From: Mesocentrotus franciscanus
Lineage: Eukaryota > Echinodermata > Echinoidea > Camarodonta > Strongylocentrotidae
DNA: 64,000 nucleotides
NCBI GenBank assembly: GCA_037976565.1
Contig: CP137666.1
Span: 54,029,271 to 54,093,270, forward strand
Direction: 5' to 3'
A program made the position numbers and the translations under genes. The notes under the pieces are model-generated. The model was not told where the DNA came from, made no database searches, and worked only from the letters and a program-made list of their open reading frames with translations. Of this stretch, positions 1 to 11,800 are shown in pieces; the stretch's first letter is position 1; each line of letters starts with the position of its first letter.

Positions 1-953
1 ATCTAATCTATTTGTGAATAATAAATCATTGACATCACACAATCCTAGTTTGGCAAGATTTTGTTTCCCAATAAAGTCTCCCATTTAACATCCACATAAA
101 CAATAAATGGTAGTTTGAATTATAAACATCACTTTTCATACTTTTACGATAGGTAAAAAGGCACATTAAGTGGTTGTATGTCACCCAAATCATCCCAATA
201 CAAAATGTTGTCCATCAGAGATTCAAATCTACAAGATTGATCAAAGTAAATCACCAGTTCTTGAAGTTTCTTTAAGTTCTCATGCCAGTCTGACAATCAG
301 CTATTTAAAAACATTTAGATATGATGACCTAGATGTACGACACAACATGCTCCTGCAACAATTGCTCCATGATGATTTCCTTTACTTAACCAAAGTCAGA
401 CCTTCAACCCTAACCCTAACCTTGAAATAAAGCTCAGAGAAACTGTTGTTGGGGCAAATGTCGAGTAACCAAAACCAATATAATGCTGGAGGCATTTGCA
501 TCGATAAGAATGACTTATCATCACTGATCATTAATTTTCAAATTTACATTCATCTAAATCTATTGGAGTATTTTGAATCAAAAATAATGTACGAATAAAG
601 CAATTATCTGACAAATTAGTCCATTTTTCAGAAGTTAACTTGGACCATTTTATCAGAGCACCATAAGGAGTTATAATCAAATTGATTTCATGGATTGTCA
701 GTCCACTCAGTAAACATTCCTAACATTCCAAACATGGAAATATTCTTTACAATAGACCTGAATACTATTGATGAAAGTTCATCTCGTAATTACTTTTTTT
801 TTTCTTTTACTTGCAAATTGAAAGTTAGGGAGGAAAGAAGAAGATAGACAGAGAAGGAAAGAGTTGAGAACGAGCGAGTTAGAGGAAGTGACATAAAGAG
901 AAAGGGAGAAATTTACAGAAAAGAAACATATGTATGAATATTTACAAACTTAC

Positions 954-1014
954 AATAACTGGCTTGAGGTTTATGTCTGAGAACACACAAGTAATTCCCA
1001 CTGCCACACACAAG
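954..1014 (-). other. Possible coding exon of an unidentified downstream gene
   Basis: On the minus strand a 61-bp open segment is bounded by a plausible acceptor (ending GTGCAG) and a consensus donor GTAAGT. It can be read as LCVAVGITCVFSDINLKPVI, which looks like part of a membrane protein, but I recognise no family. It lies about 1.8 kb beyond the CSDE1 stop codon on the same strand. It could instead be chance splice-like sequence within the CSDE1 3'UTR. Confidence 0.2.
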
Positions 1015-1084
1015 CTGCACATCCCATATAAAATCAGCCATGGTACATCCAGTGTACCGATACATTCAAATCAAGTTTTCAACT

Positions 1085-1745
1085 TGGCACTGAAATAGTC
1101 ACGCTTTCTATTCTATCAAATTTGATATTATTTGAAGTAATCATCTATACTATTCAGTTTAACTCATTTAAATAGACATGTATGCTATTCACTTTGACTA
1201 CATGAAATGGTCATCTTCTCCATTCAGTTAGACTCTATAAAAGGGTAACCTCTTCTAGTCAGTGCGACTATTTCAAAAGGTTTTTTTTTCTCATCTATTC
1301 AGTCTGACTCTTCAAATTTATGTCTATGCTGAGCAATAACACATCTGAAAATTTACACTAACCACTTTGCTCATGCATATAAGCAGAATGAGAAATTTAG
1401 TTTACAAACAGGTTACAGAAATTCAAGTTAACAAAACTGGTTGAATATCTGAATGGCTCCTTGAATAAGTCAATCTTCCAATTCAGTTTGGCTCCTTGAA
1501 GTAGTCAATATTTCCATTCAGTTTGACTCCTTGTAGTAGTCAATATATTTTTGTTCAGTTAGACTCCTTGAACTAGTCAATATTTTTTTATTCAGTTAGA
1601 CTACTTGAAGTAGTCAATATTTCCATTCAATTTGACTCCTTGAAGAAGGCAATCTTTCTATTCATATTGATGCTTTGCAGTCAAACTTTCTATTAACTTT
1701 GACTCCTTAGTAGTCAATCTTGACTCCTTAAAGCAGTCAATCTAT
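1085..1745. repeat. Degenerate ~40-bp tandem repeat
   Basis: A loosely conserved unit of the form CATTCAGTTTGACTCCTTGA followed by AGTAGTCAAT recurs about every 40 bp. It is most regular from about 1460 to 1740 and more diverged from 1085 to 1320. The array lies 3' of the CSDE1 stop and may belong to its 3'UTR or to the following spacer. The rest of 1-2828 shows no feature I can name apart from A/T-rich sequence and a purine-rich stretch near 820-910. Confidence 0.65.
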
Positions 1746-2828
1746 TCATGACCTACAGGAGAATTTGCATCCGTTTGACTAATATCTGGACAGTGTCAAA
1801 AGCATGTTTCTTCACATCTATCCAGGTAATACGAACACATTAATCTTGCATAATAGCAGTGTAAGGCAATGAATATATGCAGCAGTGTGAAAACAAAGTA
1901 CCACACTGACATATCTCTTCTGATTTCAAACTAGAACAGACCAAATTCAAGTTCTGTGGCTTATTAAAGTTGAAATCTTCAAATGATGAAATATATCTCG
2001 ATTTAATTCATGTTCTTTCTTGCAGACATCAATATCAATATTCAGACACCTGACCAGTATAGTCAATTGTTCAAGCGTCCATTCATACCACAGCATAAGA
2101 AAACGAGTGAAAATTGTGAAATTTTCATACACCAACTCCAAACCGAATCAAAACTGACCTCGTCTTTGCCATTTTGGGTAATCCATTTTTTTTCTCGGTC
2201 TGTTGTCGGTCTCATTGGTGTGAATAAGGTAACCCTCTGATAGAAGAACAACTTTTAGAACAGAACAAACTCACATCATCTCGGCAACAACAGAAATTTT
2301 GACAATATCTGGACATTAAAGTTCATATATACCACACAAATTCATTTCATGTTGAAGCAAATGTGATTGCTCCAATAGTGCATAGAATGCAAAAATTAAT
2401 TTTACTTACTTTCTTACTTGTTTCATTGTTTCTTTACAGTAAATGAAGAATTCAAACACAAAGCATAAAATGTAACAAAGCAGCCTTTCATTTGGCCGCT
2501 AAAAGAAAAAAACAAGTTACCTGTAAATGAGGTATTTGTAATACACCATAAACACATATGAACATTAGAGAACTCTTGTTCTTTCAAAAAGTAATAACAA
2601 AAAAAAACAAAAAAATGCAATTCAAATTTTACAATTTCTTCTCTGTCAAGATAAATCGTGAAAAGAAAAATAGAAACAGTGTGAAAATGAACAAATAACT
2701 TCATGAATAAGAAAAGAAGAAGTCAAGAAAAGCATGAACAATAGAAAACATTCAATGTAACTCAAGTGAGATGTATCAATTTACAGGTACATATTATAGG
2801 GCCTACTTTGGCACGTGAATCATTCACC

Positions 2829-5800
2829 CTAACGCTCAATTTTGAATCCATATTCAGCACTTTTGGGTCCGATGGGCTGGCGGAGGACAATCAGGCGAAG
2901 ACCTTTCTCATCATTGGGTAAACTCTGCAGTCGGCGCAGGCGTTCAGGGCGTGGGGTGCTTCTGTTTAGGTACAAGAGGGCGAGTGAAAGAAAGAGTCAG
3001 TGACCATTTCTATGGAAGATTCTCATTGGATTAATATAATACCTTGCACAAAGGGAAACACAGGTATGACTGAAATATATATCATTAATTTATATTTCTA
3101 TATGCTTTAGATCAAGAGCTAAAAAATATGTAAGAATACTTACCATCTTCTAGCTTTGTGCTTTGATTTCAATTAATTGTGGAAATGCTTTATTGAATAA
3201 TTTCACGTACAAATTGTCTTTAGATTTGAATATAGGACAAATCAGTTCTGGCCTTTCCCCCTTTATATCTTATCCAAGGTGTCTTGAACCCAAGTAAGTC
3301 TTTCGATCGCACACACTAGAAACAGAGGAAAGGTCCAACTCACGTGACTTTGCGAACATTGACGGCACTCTGGCGGCTGGTTCTCTGATTAGTGATAAGG
3401 ACAAACTCTACATCATCTCCTGTGTGGACGTCCCGTTGATCACCTCACTCATGTGGAAGAACAGCTTCTTGCCATCACCAGTGTCATAATCAAGGAAACC
3501 ATACTGAATGGGACAAAGAAAGAGAGAGTTCATGACTACCATTATGGCTACATTCTTCTTCAAAATATATATTCTAAATTTGAGTTAATATATATTCAAC
3601 AATAAGATGAAGTTAGTTCCATATTTACAGCTTGATATCTTTAAAGTTTGTATCTTACAGATCCATAAAACTTTAAAACTGCAATCGTGTCACCCCTAAA
3701 GATATGCAAATCTACATGTGTTCTTTGTTTATGTTGAACTATGAGTTGTGAAGTGATACAAAAGTGAAGTGTTACAGTACAAATTAATTTTGAGAAAACA
3801 ATTAGAAAAGTTATTTTGAACTGCCATCATGTAATCAAAAGTTGTGGTATAGTTTCGGCCAGATCAAAATGTACACACAAAAAAGTGAAACTTGCTGAAA
3901 ATTGGCAACATGGATATGTACACACGAGAAAGGTACAAAACCTATTTGGCCTGGACATACTATTATTCCTGACATTACAGAGTGGCTTTCTTATTTTAGC
4001 TAATCACTCAGCAATTACAAATTTTCTTCCCGAAACGTTTGGCAGATGCAAGTTATTCAGTAAAAATTGTGTCGGATTCTGTTTGAATGTGTTTTTAATC
4101 ATTACCAGAACTCAAGTTCTGTAAATCCAACACTTCAGGGTCATCAAAATCTGCCAATAGGCCAGGAGGATTATTTCCCATGCTAATAGGATGTACAAAC
4201 AATCTCAAGAACCCAATACTACAGCATCTTCACATGACACAAAGACAAAGACTTACCTGTCCTTTGATAGAGTCCACCCTGGTCCTGAGCAGACTGCGTA
4301 CTGCAGCCACGCTACAGGCCCAGAGCTGGTCGAGTCAGGCCAGGTACAGAGTTGGAAGCACACGTTGTCAGCCTTCTGGAGGAACTCATGCTTGTTCAGC
4401 AGGCTGGTGATAGAGTAGGGGTAGGTGGTACCATGACTTCCATCTATCAAGAACGAAACAACACCCATTTATTGGTATAAAGACCTACCTTGGAGGTGAT
4501 GTCATGATGTGCACAGCTTTTGTCATTGCCCTCAATCATAAACATATTTAGGTTCTGGATCTGAAGTTATGACTCAAAAAATTGTGGATTATCAAATTAT
4601 GAATAGAAGTGGAGATAGTGTAGGGGTAGATGGTGCCAGAACTTGCAGACTTCCAAGACAAATCAATATGTCTCATTCAATTTGGACATTGGAGCAACCA
4701 TAATATTAGAAGAGTTTTGGGTTTTTTAATTTTTTGTTTACCTTTGTCTTTTTCACTTGGTCAACATGTTTTATGAATCTGAACAAGAATCTGAAATCAC
4801 AGCTTTCAAACTTATATGTAAACATATCACTCTGAACCACAATTTTTTTTTTTTTAAATTAAAAAGGCCCTATGGACATCCAGAATTCAATCTTACTGCT
4901 TTTGCCTTGTAAATGAAATGTGAAGTCAAAATTATTCAAATGAAATTATGCTCCTACTTTGAACACCTACCTTCATTGACTACGGCTACAAGTCCAGTGT
5001 ATTCCTCTTGGTTAGGGTCTACGTTACGTAGTGGACGGATGACAGTTCCATTGTGTTGGCCTGGTTTAACATCCTGGCAATACAATCAATAATATTAAAT
5101 ATTAGAGTTGATTTGTTCAGAGATGGACGTCTCATTATAACAAAGTCCCTAGGACCATGCAAAACACTTCACTTTAAAACGTGATTGTACAATAATAACA
5201 CACAACGATGAACATTTAAAGATGGAGAGCAAATCAACTGTATCTAAATCTATATCATTTTAAACAAACTTGTAATAATACATATTCCATGAGTAGGACA
5301 GGAAATCATTCTGTCCCGATTATGTCTCTGCTTAGCATCATGATACATTTGAGCATTTACCCTTCTTTAGGAGCTGAGAGAATGATGAAAGATATTCAGA
5401 GTTTGGCCTACCTTTGGTGGGATGACTCCGGCTTGTAGTTTCTTGACTTCTTCGGCACTTAGTTTTGGTCCTTTGCGCACCGCGGTGTAAGAGACCTCAT
5501 AACCTACATCTAGATCATTCAGGTCTCCGTGGAATTCACTACATTGAAAATTTGGTGAAAGGATATTGATACAATAAATAGGCAATGGTTTACTAAGAGA
5601 TGTATTTGAGAAACTACAAATATTTATGTAGGAATCTATATATTAATACGCAAAATCGTCGCGGGGGGTAAAAACGGTTCATGAAAAACGTCTTTCCTCG
5701 ACCGCGCCCCCCTTCGCCGTGGCGCGGGAACGGCGACACAATTATACGAGGCATGTCTCCCGTACCCGCGTGCCACGTCGACCCGCGGTCGCCGTCGATG

Positions 5801-8800
5801 TCGTTAAAGGTGGTTTCGGGGTCCCGGAGAGGACAAGCGGACGAGAGCACGGCCGTCGTTGTCCGTGCAAGAAGGCGACGAACCCGCGAGAGTGAGGCAG
5901 CAAGGCGTGCACCCGCCCTCTGTCTAATCAAGGAGATACACTTTTAAAAGACAATCCACTCTATAATGTGTTGTAGCAGATACACGCTGCAACAGAGCGG
6001 GCCTACCCGTGTTAGGCATCTTGCTTATGATATGCTTTGTAGGCACTTTACGGGCATGCCAGAGAAATACACAGCATACGACAATCCACTCAGGTCATGT
6101 GGCGTAGCAAGTACAAGGCGCAACGGGTTGGGCCTGTCCGGTGTTAGGCATCTTGCTATATATAGGCCTTTGCAGCAGCCAAACTGACGAGAACGTATTA
6201 TGTTGGTTCTACGCCCAGGCCACACACACACACACAGCTGAGTTAATTCGTGCGACAGCTGCGATATATTGGCACAAACCGTCCGATTTTTCGCGTAAAA
6301 TCTTTACTTTGAAAATATTTATACATATTCTGTGAACCATGTCAACATAATCATAGTCCAAGCTTCTGCTTTATTGGTCTTTTTATGAAAACTACATTAA
6401 AATCACAACAAAAATAACGCAAATAGATTGTAATTATCGAGACCATATAACTGACGAGAAGGTAAATTCAGCGAGCTCACGTAATATAAAATGCCTCCGC
6501 ACGGGCAACTCCGGTGCCAGTCACGGCGCTCACGCCATGCAATTTACTGTACCCTGTGCGGTAACTGCAGCACTCTACTGCTGTACCTGTAATACTGGCT
6601 GTATAGCGTGTCTTTAGATTCTTCAATGTTTCGTGTTTGAGCCGTGCAATGAATTGTTGTTTTCTTTTATTTCTTTATTGAATGTGATGTGAATGTGAGT
6701 ACGGTACATGCTATTACAGAAGTGTCCAAGGAATGATAGGCCTACAGGTGGAAGGGATATAAAACAATTATACAATGACTCATTCTCGGAACAAGCTAAA
6801 ACTATTCGCACTCGGGAACAGTACTGTTCTCTCTGGGGCCGCGATCGATGGCCCTCGGGATAATATAATACGATTTGATGTTCCTTCGATGCGAATAGTT
6901 TTAGCTAGATCCTCGAGTCACTTCGAGTGTCATTGTATATTTGTATATTATTTTCATTGTAGGACTAAATTAACTTAGCAATGTGTGAAAAAAACCAAAA
7001 TGATAATGGGAGTGAAGTGCATGCTGAGAACAATATTCGTAGGCCTATCAGGGGCGTCAATCCAATATTCCGGGGGACGGGGACACGTCCCCCCACGATT
7101 TGGGGTTAAAATCTTTCCTTTTTTCTTTCTTCTCTTTCTCTCTCTGTTGACTCGCGGAGGGGGGGAACTTTATTCAAACAGTCGAGAACGGTACTATGAA
7201 ACGTCTTCTTTCTCTAAAAATTTAATGAAACAGGGATTAAGAGTCGAGAACGGTACAACGAATCGTCTTCGTTCTCTAATATTTTAATGAAACGTCAAGC
7301 TTCGCGCTACGCGAGAGGGTGGAAACTGAATTCAGGCAAGGATTAAGAGTTGATCGAGAACGGTACAATTACGAATCGTCTTCTTACTCTAATAATTGAA
7401 TGAAACGTCACAGCTTCGCTACGCGAGAGGGTGGAAACTGAATTCCGACAAGGATTAAGAGTCCAGAACGGTATAACGAATCGTCTTCTTTCTCTAATAA
7501 ATTAATGAAACGTCAAAGCTTCCGAGCTATACGCGCGAGAGGGTGGAAACTGAATTCAGACCAAGGATTAAGAGTCGAGAACGGTAGAACGAATCGTCTT
7601 CTTCCTCTAATAATTATGAAACGTCAAAGCTTCCGCGCTTCGCGCGGGATGTGGGAAACTGAATTCAGACAAAGATTAAGAGTCGAGAACCGTACAACCA
7701 ATCAGTGGCGGATCCAGGGGGGCCCGGGGGGCCCGGGTCCCCTCCCCTAGAAAAAAACAGGTAAAAACACCCTTTTTTTGAAAAAAAAAGAAGTTGGGCC
7801 TCTTCCCCTGGCGCCCAAGGGGGTGGCGGTGGAAAAAAAATTAACCCTTAACCCTTCCCTGAAACGTCAAAGCTTCCGCGCTACGCGCGGGATGTGGGAA
7901 ACTGAATTCAGACAAAGATTAAGAGTCGAGAACCGTACAAACAATCAGTGGCGGATCCCGGGGGGCCCGGGGGGCCCGGGCCCCCTCCCCTAGAAAAAAC
8001 AGGTAAAAACACCCTTTTTTGAAAAAAGAAGTTGGGCCCCCTCCCCTGGCGCCCAAGGGGGTGGCGGTGGAAAAAAATTAACCCTTCCCGTAGGGAAAAA
8101 TTTTCGGTGCCAAAAAAAAAAATTGTGCTCACTACCCTGGCGCCCAAGGGGTGGTAGGAGAAAAATTACCCTTCCCGGAGGCAATTTTTTTCGGGTGCCA
8201 AAATTTTTTGTTGTTGTTGCTCACTACCCCCACTGAGCGAAAAATCGACCGGCATGATTTTCAAATTTTCGTACGAAGTGGGCCCCTTTTTAGGCCCCCT
8301 CCCTTGCCGCCGGCTGGATCCGCCCCTGCAACCAATCGTCTTCTTTCTCTAAAAATGTAATGAAACGTCAAAGATAAAAAAGACAATAAATGAACCGGTC
8401 ACCAATGAAAGTACATGCCGTGAAACAGCATAACTAGAGAGAGAGTGACATGTAATTGTGTCCCCCATGCTCAAACTCGGATTGCAATGACGCCCTTGAT
8501 TCGTATAGATAACGAGTGAGGATCCGGGAAAGGGATAGTGAGAATAATAGGAACGAAGTGACGATGATAATCGTAAATAACGAAAGTGAAAACGAAGGTA
8601 AAGTCTAAAATATCTGCATCAATTTTGATTACAAATTATTGATTTCACTGTTTTCTTCCAGTTTTCAAGTTTTATTACATAATTCAGATAAAAATTAAAA
8701 ATTAAAAACGATACATGATGGGACAGCAAACAAAAGGTTGGTATTCTAACGAGTAAAATATTAATGAAGAGAAGAAGAAAAATTATAAAATAATAAAAAG

Positions 8801-11800
8801 TAGGCCTATACAATGAAGAAAAATAATATCATCTAGCACAGAAATATCTTTTTTTTTAATATAATAAAATTTAATTAAAAAATTATTATTAAAAAAATAA
8901 AAAAATAAATCAAAAAAAAATCAAAAAAAAATCGATAGCACATATCTATTTTAAAGTATTTACAACCCCCTCCCACCCTCCCTAGAATCCCGTGGATTTT
9001 CCACGGGCCCTGCTAGTAATATACAAATAATGAATGTTTATGAGTTCAATAGTGCGAATATTTTCAACTCATGAAATATTCGCACTATTGAACGAATGAA
9101 AAACATTCATTATTTGTTTTATATAACATCTAAATAACAGCACAAAATTGTTGTTTATGCCGGCCTCCATGATAACCCAGGCCGTCTGCTTGTGAATGTA
9201 CGTGTTAAAGGTTGTGCTGCAGTGCAACGTCACAACTACGGCAACCAATACGGGTCACATATAACCAAAAATGCACGCTCAATGACATAGCCTTTCAATA
9301 GATTAATTATTGAATATCATGTGACCAACAATCCTCCCATCAAATGACAAGGATCTACTTTACATGTTACATAACATAAAACTAGATGGAACTTCAACTG
9401 CGCGCAGTCGAAAATGATGCCTCCGCCATAGAGCAATTTTACAAACCAAAATGGAAGCAATTTTTAAAATTCAAGTTTGATTGTAATCCATCTGTTGGTT
9501 CTAATGATAACGCGATCACGAGCTATTTTGAGATACATAATGAGCCCTGTGACCTTTGACCTCGTGATCCCCAAATCTAATCAGTTCATTGACTCTGCAA
9601 GATACATACATGACCCAAGTTTGGCGGTAATCCATCAATCGGTTCTTGAGATAAAGTGATCACAAGCTATTTTGCATACATAATGAGCCGTGACCTTTGA
9701 CCTTTGACCTCGTGACCCCAAAATCTAATCAGTTCATTAGCTCTGCAAGATACATACATGACCCAAGTTTGGCGGTAATCCATCAATCGGTTCTTGAGAT
9801 AACGTGATCACAAGCTATTTTGCATACATAATGAGCCCTGTGACCTTTGACCTTTGACCTCGTGACCCCAAAATCTAATCAGTTCATTAGCTCTGCAAGA
9901 TACATACATGACCCAAGTTTGGCGGTAATCCATCAATCGGTTCTTGAGATAACGTGATCACAAGCTATTTTTGCATACATAATGAGCCGTGACCTTTGAC
10001 CTTTGACCTCGTGACCCCAAAATCTAATCAGTTCATTAGCTCTGCAAGATACATACATGACCCAAGTTTGGCGGTAATCCATCAATCGGTTCTTGAGATA
10101 ACGCGATCACAAGCTATTTTGCATACATAATGAGCCCTGTGACCTTTGACCTTTGACCTCGTGACCCCAAAATCTAATCAGTTCATTAGCTCTGCAAGAT
10201 ACATACATGACCCAAGTTTGGCGGTAATCCATCAATCGGTTCTTGAGATAACGCGATCACAAACTATTTTTGCATACATAATGGGCCCTGTGACCTTTGA
10301 CCTTGGACCTCGTGACCCCAAAATCTAATCACTTCATTAGCTCTGCAAGATACATACATGACCCGAGTTTGGCGGTAATCCATCAATCGGTTCTTGAGAT
10401 AACGCGATCACAAATTATTTTTGCATACATAATGGGCCCTGTGACCTTTGACCTTGGACCTCGTGACCCCAAAATCTAATCACTTCATTAGCTCTGCAAG
10501 ATACATACATGACCCGAGTTTGGCAGTAATCCATCAATTGGTTCTTGAGATAACGCGATCACGAGAACGGGACGTACGTACGGACGTACGTACGTATGTA
10601 CGGACGGACGGACAACCAGAAAACATAATGCCTCCGGCTACGTTGTAGCGGAGGCATAATTATGCAATGGGAATAAAAATACCGGTATGCTCTGCAGGAC
10701 TATTACAGTAGTACACTGAACTATATGTATGTATGTATAGGACAAAATATTTATAGGTTATGTATATCAACTTCAAATAGAAATCTAGCAGTAATGACAC
10801 ATGGTAATCAACCACATAAAATATCTCAACACCGATTGAATGATTTTCTACATCTTCCAAAAGATATTATAAGTGCAAGAAAATTACAATAAATTTGTTT
10901 CCTCTTTTTCTGAAGTATACTTTTATGTAATCAGTAGGTACAGGTTTCATTCACAGTGCCTAAGATTAACTTAATGATTAATGATTTCCTCTACATAAAG
11001 TGGTTGAAGAATCAAAAATTATACCTAAAATGGAAGAAGATTTCTTTGTCTCGCTTGTCGCTCTCGATGAATCAAAGTTCTCCTTCATGACTGAGATGAC
11101 TCCTATCTTACGAGAGTCAGAGCTCCTGTTGAGGACATTGATATTGACTGCCATGCGGGAACCATCTTTCTTGATCTCGGCCACATTGAATTCAACCTGT
11201 CCAACAACAACAAATGTAGTAGTCTTGAAAGCCTTGTTTATACCTCAGACACAATACTGAGACCAACATCAGACTGACAATAGACTGAACAAATTTATAT
11301 TTAGTAGTAGTAGTGGTTATTTTTTTTACCTGACTGCTAAGAAAGCATAAATGCTTGTTAGTAAGCAACCAATGGTTACTCTCATTGGCCAAGATTTTGT
11401 TGCTTCTGTCGGTTTGGTATAGTAAATGAGGTATTAATATACATGACATGAGAACTTGTATAAAAAGAAACTGCTACAGCAAAATAGAAAAATAAAAATT
11501 ACAAAACTTAGGTGTAAATACACTGGAAAGGGCAAAGTTATGAGGCGAGGGGATAGTTGTCCCCACAAGCCCATTCCATACACCCTGGTCTGTGAGTTAT
11601 GGGATATATAATTTGTAATCTCATTACCTTTTATCCAAGCCTTGAAATTATTACAATTTGTTACAGAGTGGTGATGCTTTTGATTCAAAATAAGCTTTAC
11701 AGACGAGGGTAGTGAAAGAAAATATACTGACCAGGTCGCCGATGGCCGGTGGTACTTTGACATCAGTGTCCTTGGCATGGAATGCAATGTTTACTCGACT

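Noticed and set aside
404..424. Telomere-like CCCTAACCCTAACC
   Set aside because: Only about two and a half units in ordinary spacer; no array and no chromosome-end context.
5614..5947. Overlapping 105-aa and 88-aa frames
   Set aside because: No recognisable domain, and both strands are open because of the GC-rich composition; kept only as a compositional island.
9477..10648. Repeated 60-66-aa frames ([16 protein letters not shown])
   Set aside because: They are the translated minisatellite of the HINE-like element, in shifting frames with no start or splice logic; the same applies at 19701-20553.
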